From: Mycobacterium sp. E1214
GTDB lineage: Bacteria > Actinomycetota > Actinomycetes > Mycobacteriales > Mycobacteriaceae
NCBI RefSeq assembly: GCF_001666755.1
Contig: NZ_LZJC01000150.1
Span: 36,946 to 100,945, forward strand
Length of the DNA: 64,000 bases
Direction of reading: 5' to 3'
Part shown: positions 15,993 to 25,424 of the stretch, piece by piece
How positions within the stretch are numbered: position 1 is the stretch's first letter
How the letters are laid out: every line of letters begins with the position of its first letter
Translations under genes and position numbers: made by a program
Notes under the pieces: model-generated
The model's input: only the letters and a program-made list of their open reading frames with translations
Told to the model about the DNA's origin: nothing
Database searches by the model: none

Positions 15993-17318
15993 ATGCTCGA
16001 TAAGCCGTTGGGCCGGCGGGATTTGCTGCGCGGCGCCGGGGCGCTCGGTGTCAGCGCGCTGGCGCCGTGGGCCGCGGGCTGCGCCCCCGACGACGACGCG
16101 CTGACCTTTTTCTTCGCGGCCAATCCCGACGAGCGCGACGCCAGGATGCGCGTCGTCGAGGCTTTCCAGCGCCAGCATCCCGACATCAAGGTTCGGGCGA
16201 TCCTCTCCGGACCCGGGGTTATGCAACAACTTTCGACCTTCTGCGCGGGTGGCAAATGCCCCGACGTGCTGATGACCTGGGAACTGTCGTACGCCGAACT
16301 TGCCGCCCGCGGGGTGTTGCTGGACCTCAACACGCTGCTGGCCCGCGACCGGGCGTTCGCTCAACAACTCAAGGCGGACAGCATCGGGCCGCTCTACGAA
16401 ACCTTCACGTTCAACGGGGCGCAGTACGCGCTGCCCGAGCAGTGGTCGGGGAACTACCTGTTCTACAACAAACGCCTCTTCGCCGAGGCGGGTGTCGCGC
16501 CGCCGCCCACGACGTGGGAACGCCCCTGGACGTTCGGCGAATTCCTCGACGCCACCCGAGCGCTCACCAAGCGGGACGCCTCGGGGCGCGCCGCCCAATA
16601 CGGATTCGTGAACACCTGGGGCTCGTACTACTCCGCCGGGCTGTTCGCCATCAACAACGGTGTGCCGTGGTCGACGCCACGCCTGAACCCGACGCACTTC
16701 AACTTCGACAACGACGCGTTCATCGAGGCGGTGCAGTTCTACGCCGATCTGGCGAACCGGTACCGAGTGGCCCCCAACGCCTCCGAAACCCAGTCGATGT
16801 CCACGCCCAACCTGTTCGCGTTCGGCCGGGCCGCGATCGCGCTGGGCGGTCACTGGCGTTACCAGACCTACATCCGGGCCGAGGGGCTGGACTTCGACGT
16901 TGCCCCGCTGCCGGTGGGGCCGGCCCTGCCGGCCGGGCACGCCGCGTGTTCGGACATCGGCGCGACCGGCTTGGCCATCGCGTCGAGCAGCCGGCACATC
17001 GAACAAGCCTGGGAATTCGTCAAGTTCGCGACCGGTCCGGTCGGGCAGGAGTTGATCGGTGAGACCTGCCTGTTCGTGCCAGTGTTGCGGTCCGCCCTGA
17101 ACTCGGCGGGGTTCGCCAAGGCCCACCAACGGGTGGGTAACCTCAGCGTGCTCACCCAGGGACCGGCCGTCTCGCAGGGCCTGCCCATCACCCCGGCCTG
17201 GGAGAAGGTCAACGCCCTGATGGACCGCAACTTCGGGCCGGTGTTGCGGGGCAGCCGGCCCGCGTCGTCGCTGGCCGCACTGCCCGGCCCCATCGACGAG
17301 GTGTTGCGCAGCCCATGA
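15993..17318 (+). CDS. sugar ABC transporter substrate-binding lipoprotein (Rv2041c-like)
   Basis: A 441-aa extracytoplasmic solute-binding protein of family 1. The twin-arginine-like start LGRRDLLRGAGALG and lipobox WAAGC (Cys about residue 30) predict export and lipidation. The mature part is typical of maltose/glycerol-3-phosphate-type binders (YALPEQWSGNYLFYNKRLF, ALGGHWRYQTY). The ATG at 15993 has GGGAG five bases upstream; the frame is open further upstream but lacks a good start. It is first in a four-gene ABC importer operon matching Rv2041c-Rv2038c. The 224 bp before it shows no gene and probably holds a promoter. Confidence 0.9.
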   Translation: MLDKPLGRRDLLRGAGALGVSALAPWAAGCAPDDDALTFFFAANPDERDARMRVVEAFQRQHPDIKVRAILSGPGVMQQLSTFCAGGKCPDVLMTWELSYAELAARGVLLDLNTLLARDRAFAQQLKADSIGPLYETFTFNGAQYALPEQWSGNYLFYNKRLFAEAGVAPPPTTWERPWTFGEFLDATRALTKRDASGRAAQYGFVNTWGSYYSAGLFAINNGVPWSTPRLNPTHFNFDNDAFIEAVQFYADLANRYRVAPNASETQSMSTPNLFAFGRAAIALGGHWRYQTYIRAEGLDFDVAPLPVGPALPAGHAACSDIGATGLAIASSSRHIEQAWEFVKFATGPVGQELIGETCLFVPVLRSALNSAGFAKAHQRVGNLSVLTQGPAVSQGLPITPAWEKVNALMDRNFGPVLRGSRPASSLAALPGPIDEVLRSP

Positions 17319-18277
17319 GTGTGGTCAACGCGGTCGACCCGGCCCACGACGCGGCGCACCCCCAGCGCCGCAACGACTCCGTCGCCGCCCGGCGCCGCGC
17401 ACGGGCGGGACGGATGTTCGTCGCGCCCAACCTGTTCGCGGTGGCCGTGTTCATGGTGTTTCCCCTCGGCTTCTCGCTGTACATGAGCGTGCAGAACTGG
17501 GACGTGTTCCGGCCCCCGAAGTTCGTGGGCTTGAAGAACTTCCATGACCTGTTCACCTCCGACCCGTTGTTCCTGATCGCCATCCGCAACACGGTGATCT
17601 TCACCGTGGGCACCGTGGTTCCCACGGTCGCGATCAGCCTGGTCGTCGCCGCCGTGCTGAACCAAAAGGTCAGGGGCATGGGGTTCTTCCGCACCATCGT
17701 CTTTCTGCCGCTGGCCATCTCGTCGGTCGTGATGGCGGTGGTGTGGCAATTCGTGTTCAACACCGACAACGGGCTGCTCAACATCATGCTCGGCTGGGTG
17801 GGCATCGGGCCGATCCCCTGGTTGGTCGAACCCCGGTGGGCCATGGCGTCGCTGTGCCTGGTCAGCATCTGGCGGAGCGTGCCGTTCACCACCGTCATCT
17901 TGCTGGCCGCCATGCAGGGCGTCCCGGAGACCGTGTACGAGGCGGCCAAGATCGACGGGGCCGGCGAAATACGCCAATTCGTCTCCATCACCATGCCGCT
18001 CATCCGCGGGTCGATCTCGTTCGTCGTCGTCATCTCGATCATCCACGCATTCCAGGCCTTCGACCTGGTGTACGTCCTCACCGGTCCCAGCGGCGGGCCG
18101 GAATCAGGCACCTACGTCCTCGGAATCATGTTGTTCCAGCACGCCTTCGGGTTCCTAGAATTCGGCTACGCTTCGGCCCTGGCATGGGTGATGTTCGCCG
18201 TGCTGCTGGTCCTCACCGTGCTGCAGTTGCGCCTGAGCCACCGACGATCCTGGGAGAACTCGCGTGGGCTCACCTAG
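17315..18277 (+). CDS. sugar ABC transporter permease, UgpA/MalF type (Rv2040c-like)
   Basis: A 320-aa inner-membrane permease with six predicted helices starting at LFAVAVFMVFPLGFSLYMSV. The EAA loop, which contacts the ATPase, is YEAAKIDGAGEIRQF near residue 210. Its ATG overlaps the stop of the binding protein (ATGA). It pairs with the next permease and the ATPase to import a carbohydrate or polyol; the substrate is not evident from sequence. Confidence 0.92.
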   Translation: MSVVNAVDPAHDAAHPQRRNDSVAARRRARAGRMFVAPNLFAVAVFMVFPLGFSLYMSVQNWDVFRPPKFVGLKNFHDLFTSDPLFLIAIRNTVIFTVGTVVPTVAISLVVAAVLNQKVRGMGFFRTIVFLPLAISSVVMAVVWQFVFNTDNGLLNIMLGWVGIGPIPWLVEPRWAMASLCLVSIWRSVPFTTVILLAAMQGVPETVYEAAKIDGAGEIRQFVSITMPLIRGSISFVVVISIIHAFQAFDLVYVLTGPSGGPESGTYVLGIMLFQHAFGFLEFGYASALAWVMFAVLLVLTVLQLRLSHRRSWENSRGLT

Positions 18278-19127
18278 GAGCGCGCAAGCCCAGCGGCGGG
18301 GCCTCGTTTCGCGCGCGGTCGTCCGCGCCGGCGTCGTCTACGCCTCGTTGACCGTCATCGCCTGGTGCGCGCTGTTTCCTATCGCCTGGGCGGTGTCGGG
18401 TTCGCTCAAGACCGAGGGCGAGATCAGCGAACCCAAACTGCTGCCGGCGCATCCCCGGTGGTCGAACTACTCCGAGGTATTCGCGCTGATGCCGTTCGGC
18501 CGAATGTTCTTCAACACCGTCGTCTACGCCGGCTGCGTCACCGCGGGGCACGTGTTCTTCTGCTCGTTGGCGGGATATGCCTTCGCGCGCCTGGACTTCC
18601 GGGGCCGCGACGTGTTGTTCGTCTTATACCTGGCCACGTTGATGGTGCCGCTGACCGTCACGGTGATCCCGCAGTTTCTGGTGATGCGGACCCTGGGGTG
18701 GGTGGACACGCCGTGGGCGATGATCGCGCCCGGATTCTTCGGCAGCGCGTTCGGCACCTACCTGATGCGGCAATTCTTCCGCACGCTACCAACGGATCTG
18801 GAGGAGGCGGCGATTCTCGACGGCTGTTCGCCGTGGCAAGTGTACTGGCGGATCCTGCTGCCGCACGCCCGCCCGGCGGTGATGGTGCTGGCGGTGCTCA
18901 CCTGGGTCAACGTCTGGAATGACTTCCTGTGGCCGCTGCTGATGATTCAGCGCAACAGCCTGGCGACGCTGACCCTCGGGCTGGTCCGGATGCGGGGCGA
19001 GTACGTTGCCCGGTGGCCGGTGCTGATGGCAACCTCGATGCTGATCATGCTGCCCTTGGTGCTCGTCTACGCGGTCGCGCAACGCTCGTTCGTGCGCGGC
19101 ATCGCCGTGACCGGGTTGAACGGGTAA
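18264..19127 (+). CDS. sugar ABC transporter permease, UgpE/MalG type (Rv2039c-like)
   Basis: A 287-aa permease with six predicted helices. The EAA loop reads EEAAILDGCSPWQVYWRILLP. The start is GTG at 18264, overlapping the previous gene by 14 bases. It forms the heterodimeric channel with the preceding permease. The C-terminal RSFVRGIAVTGLNG ending is typical of MalG-like subunits, whose tail inserts into the transporter cavity. Confidence 0.92.
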   Translation: MGSPRSAQAQRRGLVSRAVVRAGVVYASLTVIAWCALFPIAWAVSGSLKTEGEISEPKLLPAHPRWSNYSEVFALMPFGRMFFNTVVYAGCVTAGHVFFCSLAGYAFARLDFRGRDVLFVLYLATLMVPLTVTVIPQFLVMRTLGWVDTPWAMIAPGFFGSAFGTYLMRQFFRTLPTDLEEAAILDGCSPWQVYWRILLPHARPAVMVLAVLTWVNVWNDFLWPLLMIQRNSLATLTLGLVRMRGEYVARWPVLMATSMLIMLPLVLVYAVAQRSFVRGIAVTGLNG

Positions 19128-19129
19128 TC

Positions 19130-20209
19130 GTGGCGTCGGTGACTTTCGACCAGGCGACGCGGCGCTACCACGGCGCGGAGCGCCCGGCGCTGGACAACCT
19201 CAACCTCGTCGTCGCCGACGGGGAATTCGTCGTGCTGGTCGGGCCGTCCGGCTGCGGCAAGACCACCTCGCTGCGGATGGTGGCGGGGCTGGAGACCGTC
19301 GACTCCGGCAGCATCCGGATCGGCGACCGCGACGTCACCCACGTCGACCCGAAGGCGCGTGACGTCGCGATGGTGTTCCAGAACTATGCGCTGTATCCCC
19401 ACATGACGGTCGCGCAGAACATGGGCTTCGCGATGAAGATCGCCAAGACGCCGAAGGCCGAAATCGCCGAACGGGTGTTGGCCGCCGCCAGGCTGCTCGA
19501 CCTGGAGCCTTATCTCGAGCGCAAACCGAAGGATCTGTCCGGGGGGCAGCGCCAGCGGGTGGCCATGGGCCGCGCGATCGTGCGCCGCCCGCAGGTGTTC
19601 CTGATGGACGAGCCGCTGTCCAACCTGGATGCCAAGCTGCGGGTGCAAACGCGCAATCAGATCGCGGCGCTGCAGCGCAGGCTGGGGACCACCACGGTCT
19701 ATGTCACCCACGATCAAGTCGAGGCCATGACCATGGGCGACCGGGTCGCGGTGCTGCGCGACGGTCTGCTGCAGCAGTTCGCTCCGCCCCGGGAGCTCTA
19801 CCGAAATCCGTGCAACGTTTTCGTCGCGGGGTTCATCGGATCCCCGGCGATGAACTTGTTCACCCTGCCCGTGGTGGATTCGGCGGTGGCGCTGGGGGAT
19901 TGGCTGATCCCGCTGTCGCGCGACATCGTCTCGTCAACGGCGGCCGCGGGCGAGGTGGTCGTGGGGGTCCGGCCCGAGCACTTCGAGCTGGGTACCCTGG
20001 GCGTCGAAATGGAAGTCGACGTGGTGGAAGAACTGGGGGCCGACGCCTACCTTTACGGGCGAATCACCGGTTCGGGCAAGGTGATCGACCGGCCGATCGT
20101 CGCCCGGGCGGACGGGCGCCATCCGCCGGAGAAAGGCAGTCGCGTGCGCCTGCATCCCGAACCCGGGCACCTGCACTTCTTCGGCGTGGACGGACAGCGA
20201 CTGTGTTAG
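19130..20209 (+). CDS. sugar ABC transporter ATP-binding protein, UgpC/MsmK type (Rv2038c-like)
   Basis: A 359-aa ATPase. Walker A GPSGCGKTTS, Q-loop in FQNYALYPHM, ABC signature LSGGQRQRVAMGRA, Walker B VFLMDEPLSNLD and switch His in THDQ are all present. A C-terminal TOBE regulatory domain follows (GVRPEHFEL). The GTG start at 19130 follows the permease stop by 2 bases. It energises the importer encoded by the three preceding genes. Confidence 0.93.
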   Translation: MASVTFDQATRRYHGAERPALDNLNLVVADGEFVVLVGPSGCGKTTSLRMVAGLETVDSGSIRIGDRDVTHVDPKARDVAMVFQNYALYPHMTVAQNMGFAMKIAKTPKAEIAERVLAAARLLDLEPYLERKPKDLSGGQRQRVAMGRAIVRRPQVFLMDEPLSNLDAKLRVQTRNQIAALQRRLGTTTVYVTHDQVEAMTMGDRVAVLRDGLLQQFAPPRELYRNPCNVFVAGFIGSPAMNLFTLPVVDSAVALGDWLIPLSRDIVSSTAAAGEVVVGVRPEHFELGTLGVEMEVDVVEELGADAYLYGRITGSGKVIDRPIVARADGRHPPEKGSRVRLHPEPGHLHFFGVDGQRLC

Positions 20210-20240
20210 GGGCTCCACGGACACCCGCGGGTCGGCGGCC

Positions 20241-21188
20241 GTGAGCACGCCGGCCCGCGCCGACCTGGTGTGCGAGGGCGGTGGCGTCCGCGGCATCGGT
20301 CTCGTCGGCGCCGTCGATGCGCTGTCCGAGGGCGGTTACAGCTTCCCGCGGGCCGCGGGCACCAGCGCGGGAGCTATCGTTGCCGCCTTGGTCGCGGCGC
20401 TGCAGGTCGCCGGCGAGCCGCTGAGCCGGCTGGCCGAGGTGATGCGCAGCATCGATTACCGAAAGTTTCTGGACCGCAGCCTCATCGGTCGGCTTCCGCT
20501 CGTCGGCGGGGGACTGTCGCTGCTGCTGGCCGACGGCGTGTACCGCGGCGCCTACATCGAACGACTCCTGGCCGGGCTCCTCGACGACCTCGGCGTGCGC
20601 ACCTTCGGCGACCTGCGCACCGGTGAGGAAACCGACCAGTACGCGTGGTCGTTGGTGGTGACGGCCAGCGATCTGTCCCGACGCCGGCTGGTGCGCATCC
20701 CGTGGGACCTGGGCGCGTACGGTATCGACCCCGACGATTTTCCCGTGGCCCGCGCCGTGCACGCGTCGGCGGCGATCCCGTATGTGTTCCAACCGGTTCG
20801 GGTCCGCGGCGCGACCTGGGTCGACGGCGGCCTGTTGTCCGGTTTCCCCGTGCAACTGTTCGACCGGCCGGGTCCGCGCTGGCCGACCTTCGGTATCCGG
20901 TTGTCCGCGCGTCCGGGCATCCCGCCCACCCGGGCGGTGCACGGCCCCGTGTCGTTGGGCATAGCGGCGATCGAAACGCTCGTCAGCGACCAGGACAACG
21001 CCTACATCGACGACCCGTGCACCGTCCGACGCACCATCTTCGTGCCCGCCAACGACGTGAGCCCCATCGACTTCGACCTCTCGGCCGCCCAGCGCGACGC
21101 GCTGTACCAACGCGGATTGCGAGCGGGCCAACAGTTCCTACGAACCTGGGACTACCCGGAGTTCCTCAAAGTTTGCGACACGCCGTGA
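20241..21188 (+). CDS. patatin-like phospholipase (Rv2037c-like)
   Basis: A 315-aa patatin-like acyl hydrolase. Near the N-terminus GGGVRGIG forms the oxyanion hole, GTSAGA carries the nucleophilic serine (about residue 42), and VDGGLLSGFP supplies the catalytic aspartate of the dyad. The start is GTG at 20241, 31 bp after the ABC ATPase, and the same gene follows the transporter in M. tuberculosis (Rv2037c). It may act on membrane phospholipids. No clear signal peptide is seen. Confidence 0.88.
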   Translation: MSTPARADLVCEGGGVRGIGLVGAVDALSEGGYSFPRAAGTSAGAIVAALVAALQVAGEPLSRLAEVMRSIDYRKFLDRSLIGRLPLVGGGLSLLLADGVYRGAYIERLLAGLLDDLGVRTFGDLRTGEETDQYAWSLVVTASDLSRRRLVRIPWDLGAYGIDPDDFPVARAVHASAAIPYVFQPVRVRGATWVDGGLLSGFPVQLFDRPGPRWPTFGIRLSARPGIPPTRAVHGPVSLGIAAIETLVSDQDNAYIDDPCTVRRTIFVPANDVSPIDFDLSAAQRDALYQRGLRAGQQFLRTWDYPEFLKVCDTP

Positions 21189-21203
21189 CGCGGGCGCCGG
21201 TGC

Positions 21204-21491
21204 TCAGCCGCCGGCGCAGCGGATCGCGTGGACGCGGCGGGTGACGCGGTCGATATCGTCCAGCGACGGCATCTGGTCGGTGATCCGGGTGATCTCCACG
21301 CCGATGTCCACCGAACTGATGGGCCACAGCCGGCGCATCATGAGTTTCGTTGCGATGGCCGCGATGTCGTCATCGCAAAGGCGGCGGCGCGCCAGCGCCA
21401 ACAGCGGGATGTACCCGGTGCCCGGCATGCCGCTGGGGTAGCCGGCCCGCACGAAAGCCACGATGCTCGACACCCAATGCGCCAGGTCCAT
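21204..21491 (-). CDS. DUF3349-family protein
   Basis: A 95-aa all-helical protein of the mycobacterial DUF3349 family (Rv0543c-like). Typical motifs are HWVSSIVAFVRAGYPSGMP near the start and LARRRLCDDDIAAIA. Function is unknown. It is transcribed towards the patatin gene, leaving 15 bp between the stops. The 200 bp to the next gene (DUF3097, divergent) shows AT-rich tracts around 21570-21600 that may hold promoters. Confidence 0.85.
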   Translation of the reverse strand: MDLAHWVSSIVAFVRAGYPSGMPGTGYIPLLALARRRLCDDDIAAIATKLMMRRLWPISSVDIGVEITRITDQMPSLDDIDRVTRRVHAIRCAGG

Positions 21492-21692
21492 GCGTCCACC
21501 TCGCTAACTGCCGGCGAAACGGCAGCCTTTCCCTTGGCTAGCAACGTACCATCGGCGATACCAGCAGCCTGGTAACGCCACACAGTTAAACGCGTTTTTT
21601 ATGTCGACGTTGCCGACACCGTCAGGAGACGATTCGGCAACGATGGGCGCGCTGCAACGGGCTTCGGCCGCAACGCTTTCTAATATTGACGG

Positions 21693-22523
21693 GTGGATCG
21701 CTACGGAACAGATGTCCTGGCCGCCGGCCGACCCAAGCCCCGCTCGACCGAGCACCCGGCCGACATCGGCTTGGTGGTGGAGGACGCCCAGACGGGATAC
21801 GTCGGGGCGGTCGTGCGCGTCGAGTACGGGCGCGTCGACCTGGAGGACCGGCGGGGTCACGTGCGCGGATTCCCTTTGGGTCCTGGGTATTTGCTCGATG
21901 GGCGACCCGTCATCCTGACCGCTCCCCGCCGAGCCGCGCCCGCCGCGCAAACCCGAACGGCCTCGGGGTCGGTCGCCGTGCCCGGCGCGCGGGCTCGGGT
22001 CGCCCGTGCCAGCCGGATCTACGTCGAGGGCCGCCACGACGCCGAACTCATCGCCCAGGTCTGGGGCGAAGACCTGCGCATCGAGGGCGTCGTCGTTGAG
22101 CAGCTCGGCGGCGTCGACGACCTGGCGAGCATCGTCGCCGAGTTCGCCCCCGAGCCCGGTCGCCGGCTCGGCGTGCTCGTCGACCATCTGGTGCCGGGTT
22201 CGAAGGAGACGCGGATCGCCGACGCGGTGCGTCGCGGTCCGGGCGGCGCCGACACGCTGATCGTGGGGCACCCCTATGTCGACATCTGGCAGGCCGTGAA
22301 ACCCCAGCGGCTCGGGCTTGCGGCCTGGCCCCAGGTCCCGCGCCAGGTCGAGTGGAAGCGCGGCGTGTGCCGGACGCTCGGCTTGCCACACACCACGCAG
22401 GCCGACATCGCCGCGGCGTGGCGGCGCATCCGCTCCCGGGTGCGCGACTGGAACGACCTGGAGCCGGCGCTGATCAGCCGGGTCGAGGAGCTCATCGACT
22501 TCGTGACGCAACCGGCGGCCTGA
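21693..22523 (+). CDS. DUF3097-family protein
   Basis: A 276-aa actinobacterial protein of family DUF3097. The second half (ASRIYVEGRHDAELIAQVWG ... VVVEQLGGVDDL ... LGVLVDHLVPGSKE) looks like a TOPRIM-type alpha/beta fold with acidic residues, suggesting a nucleic-acid or nucleotide-related role; that is fold-level inference. The GTG at 21693 gives MDRYGTDVLA, the usual family N-terminus. Confidence 0.8.
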   Translation: MDRYGTDVLAAGRPKPRSTEHPADIGLVVEDAQTGYVGAVVRVEYGRVDLEDRRGHVRGFPLGPGYLLDGRPVILTAPRRAAPAAQTRTASGSVAVPGARARVARASRIYVEGRHDAELIAQVWGEDLRIEGVVVEQLGGVDDLASIVAEFAPEPGRRLGVLVDHLVPGSKETRIADAVRRGPGGADTLIVGHPYVDIWQAVKPQRLGLAAWPQVPRQVEWKRGVCRTLGLPHTTQADIAAAWRRIRSRVRDWNDLEPALISRVEELIDFVTQPAA

Positions 22524-22557
22524 CGCCGCCGACCCGCCGGCCCGCGGCGGCGCCGAG

Positions 22558-22576
22558 TGAGGTTAGGCTAAGTCGA
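22558..22576 (+). promoter_or_regulatory. IdeR/DtxR-like iron box upstream of efeU
   Basis: TGAGGTTAGGCTAAGTCGA matches the mycobacterial IdeR consensus TTAGGTTAGGCTAACCTAA at 14 of 19 positions; the left half and centre are near perfect and the right arm is weak. It lies 31 bp before efeU, where iron-loaded IdeR would repress the iron-uptake operon. Confidence 0.7.
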
Positions 22577-22607
22577 CAGTCTCGATCGTTGGGGCGGAAA
22601 CGAGCGC

Positions 22608-24182
22608 ATGCAGGGCGTATTCGGCGTTTTCATCGGCACCTTCCTGATCGGCCTCCGCGAGGGGCTGGAGGCGGCGCTGATCGTGAGCATCGTCGCGGCG
22701 TTCCTCAAACGAAACGGCCAGTCGACTCGCCCGCTGGTCGCCGGCGTCACGCTGGCCGTCCTGGTCAGCGCCGCGGTCGGCGTCGGGCTGGACGCCTTCG
22801 CGGCGAGCCTGCCGCAGGCCCGGCAGGAGGCGATGGAAGCGGTCATCGACGCCGTCGCGGTGGTGTTCGTCACCTCCATGATCGTCTGGATGAACACCCA
22901 CTCCGCGCGCCTCAAGGGTGGCCTCGAACGCGACGCCCAGCGCGCGATGAGCCGCGGTGGCGCGCTGGCGCTGGCGGTGATGGCCTTCCTGGCGGTGCTC
23001 AAAGAGGGCTTCGAGACGTCGGTGTTTCTGCTGGCGGCCGCCCAGACGTCGCATGGCAGCCGGTGGGCGGCCGCGCTGGGCGGCGCGTCAGGCATCGCCG
23101 TGGCCATCGGGCTGGGCGCCGGCCTCTACGCCGGCGGCCTGCGCCTCAACCTCGGCCGGTTTTTCCGCGTCACCGGCGTGTTCCTGGTGCTCATCGCCGC
23201 GGGGCTGGTGCTGGGCGCCCTGCGCTCGGGTCACGAGGCGGGCTGGGTGAACCTCGGGCAGCAACGGGCGCTCGACCTGTCCCGGTGGATACCCCCGGAC
23301 TCCGTGCCGGGCGCGCTGATCACGGGGATGTTCGGCATTCCCGCCGACCCGCGGCTCGTCGAACTGCTGGGCTGGGCGGCCTACGCGGTGCCGGTGCTGA
23401 TCGTGTTCTGCTGGCCGGACGGGCTTGCCGCCGCACCGCGAACGCGGGCCAGGGTGCTGACGGCCGCGGCGCTGACATCGTTGGTCGCCGCCGCCCTGCT
23501 GGTGCTGGCCGTGCCGGCCGCCCACCCGGTGAGCTGCGGGCGGCAGCGCGTCGTGAGCGACCAGGCCGGCCGCACCGCGCGGGTCGCGGTGTCCACCGGC
23601 CCGCAGCGCGCGACGCTGACCATCGCCGACGCCGCGAACGTGCACACCCTGGCGCTGTCGCCGGCCGGCGAGCAGGCCGTGGACGGCGTCGGGGTGCGCG
23701 CCTGGCAGGCGACGGCCGGCGACGCGGCCGCCGCGGACGCCCCACCCACGGTGACCCTCGAGCAGCTCGTCGACTTAACGGGCGGCCGGTTGCCGGTGGG
23801 GGTGTCCGCCGCACGTACCTCCGGCGCGTTCCGCGTGCAGTGGAACACCTCGATCGTGTACTCGGTATTGGCCGCCGGTGACTGCGTGGTGAGCGCGCGA
23901 GCGTCGACCAATCGCACCGCAACCCTGACCGGCGGTGGCCTGGCCGCCGCCAGGACCGTGAGCATCGGAGGCCTGCCCACGGATTGGTCGACCACCGCGG
24001 ACGACGATCGCCGGACCGCGGCGCAACTCGCGGCCGACCGGTACGACGCGGCGCAACCCAGGCTGTGGGCGGTGTGGCTCCCGTTGCTGCTCGGCGGGCT
24101 TGCCCTGCTCTGCGGCGTTCGCGCTGTAGCCTCGACGCGGCGCTGGCAGCCGCCCCGCCGCGCAAGAAAGGAGACCGGGTGA
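22608..24182 (+). CDS. efeU: FTR1-family iron permease EfeU with C-terminal extracytoplasmic domain
   Basis: A 524-aa membrane protein. Residues about 1-280 form the FTR1 permease with two iron-binding REXXE-type motifs, REGLEA near residue 17 and KEGFET near residue 132. A long extra segment (about 305-490) follows, predicted outside the membrane, with two cysteines (VSCGRQ, GDCVVS) and a last TM helix (LWAVWLPLLLGGLALLCGV). Typical EfeU is about 280 aa, so this is an extended form. It transports iron in the EfeUOB system. Its stop overlaps the efeO GTG start. Confidence 0.92.
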   Translation: MQGVFGVFIGTFLIGLREGLEAALIVSIVAAFLKRNGQSTRPLVAGVTLAVLVSAAVGVGLDAFAASLPQARQEAMEAVIDAVAVVFVTSMIVWMNTHSARLKGGLERDAQRAMSRGGALALAVMAFLAVLKEGFETSVFLLAAAQTSHGSRWAAALGGASGIAVAIGLGAGLYAGGLRLNLGRFFRVTGVFLVLIAAGLVLGALRSGHEAGWVNLGQQRALDLSRWIPPDSVPGALITGMFGIPADPRLVELLGWAAYAVPVLIVFCWPDGLAAAPRTRARVLTAAALTSLVAAALLVLAVPAAHPVSCGRQRVVSDQAGRTARVAVSTGPQRATLTIADAANVHTLALSPAGEQAVDGVGVRAWQATAGDAAAADAPPTVTLEQLVDLTGGRLPVGVSAARTSGAFRVQWNTSIVYSVLAAGDCVVSARASTNRTATLTGGGLAAARTVSIGGLPTDWSTTADDDRRTAAQLAADRYDAAQPRLWAVWLPLLLGGLALLCGVRAVASTRRWQPPRRARKETG

Positions 24183-25423
24183 GGGCGTCACTCGAAGCGG
24201 GCGGATCGCGCGGAATGCGTTGGGTCGCAACGGGTCTACTGGTGACCGCGGTGGTGGCCGAGGCGTCGGGGTGCGGCCACTCCGGCGGCCGGTCGGCGCC
24301 CGCCGGCAAACCCGGCAGCAGCAACGCGGTCAAAGTGACGTTGAGCAACAACGCCGGCAAAGACACCTGCGCCCTCGACAACACCAGCGTGCCCGCCGGC
24401 CCCGTGACCTTCACCATCGCCAACACCAACTCGCCGGGGATCAGCGAGGTCGAATTGCTGCGGGACCAGCGCATCGTCGGTGAAAAGGAAGACCTGGCCC
24501 CGGGTCTGGACCCGGTCTCGTTCACCGTCACCCTCGACGGCGGGTCGTATCAGTTGTACTGCCCCGGCGCGAGCACCGAATACCAGAACCTCACGGTGAC
24601 GGGCCGCGCGCCCGCGTCGCCGACGGGCACCGTCGCGACCATCCTCACCCAGGGCACCAAGGACTACGCCGCGTACATCGTCAACCAGGTCGCTCAACTC
24701 GGTGACGGGGTCAAGGCGCTGGACGCCGCGGTGCAGCAGGGCAACGTCGAGGCCGCGAAAACCGCCTACGGTAAAGCGCGCCTGTTTTGGGAACGTTCGG
24801 AGTCCGCCGTCGAGGGTTTCATCCTGGTGGGCTTCGCGGTGGGTGACAACGCCGGAAGCCTCGATTATCTGATCGACATGCGCGAGTCCACCCCGGTGGA
24901 CGCGAAGGTGGGCTGGAAAGGCTTCCACGCCATCGAACGCGATCTGTGGCAAGGCGGCACAATCACCCCGGGAACCAAGGCCTTCAGCTCCGAATTGGTC
25001 GGCAACGTCGCCAAATTGAGCGCGATCGTCGCCCTCCTGGAGTACAAGCCGGAAGACCTCGCCAACGGGGCCAGTGACCTCATCGAGGAGGTGCAGAACA
25101 CCAAGATCACCGGTGAGGAGGAGGCCTTCAGCCACCTCGACCTAGTCGACTTCTCGGGCAACGTCGAAGGCGCGCAACAGGCCTACGCCTCGCTGCGGCC
25201 GGGACTGGACAAGATCGACGCCGCCCTGGTCAAACAGATCGATCAGCAATTCCAGGCGGTGCAGAACACCCTCGACGGGTATCGGGACCCGTCCGCGTTG
25301 GGTGGATACCGGACCTACACTCCCGCGTTGCGGGCCAGCGACGCCCCCAAGCTGACCGCGGTGATCCAGCCGCTGCACCAAAGCCTGTCCACGGTGGCGC
25401 AAAAGGTCGTGGCGGCACACTGA
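24179..25423 (+). CDS. efeO: EfeO iron-uptake lipoprotein (cupredoxin + peptidase-M75 domains)
   Basis: A 414-aa exported protein. The signal segment ends in a lipobox-like ASGC (about residue 32). The cupredoxin-like domain (residues about 45-140, with Cys in TCALDN and LYCPG) precedes the M75/imelysin-like domain, which holds the HXXE metal motif in GFHAIERDLW near residue 250. EfeO is thought to bind or deliver iron to EfeU. The GTG at 24179 has AAGGAGA upstream and overlaps the efeU stop by 4 bases. Confidence 0.93.
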   Translation: MRASLEAGGSRGMRWVATGLLVTAVVAEASGCGHSGGRSAPAGKPGSSNAVKVTLSNNAGKDTCALDNTSVPAGPVTFTIANTNSPGISEVELLRDQRIVGEKEDLAPGLDPVSFTVTLDGGSYQLYCPGASTEYQNLTVTGRAPASPTGTVATILTQGTKDYAAYIVNQVAQLGDGVKALDAAVQQGNVEAAKTAYGKARLFWERSESAVEGFILVGFAVGDNAGSLDYLIDMRESTPVDAKVGWKGFHAIERDLWQGGTITPGTKAFSSELVGNVAKLSAIVALLEYKPEDLANGASDLIEEVQNTKITGEEEAFSHLDLVDFSGNVEGAQQAYASLRPGLDKIDAALVKQIDQQFQAVQNTLDGYRDPSALGGYRTYTPALRASDAPKLTAVIQPLHQSLSTVAQKVVAAH

Positions 25424-25424
25424 C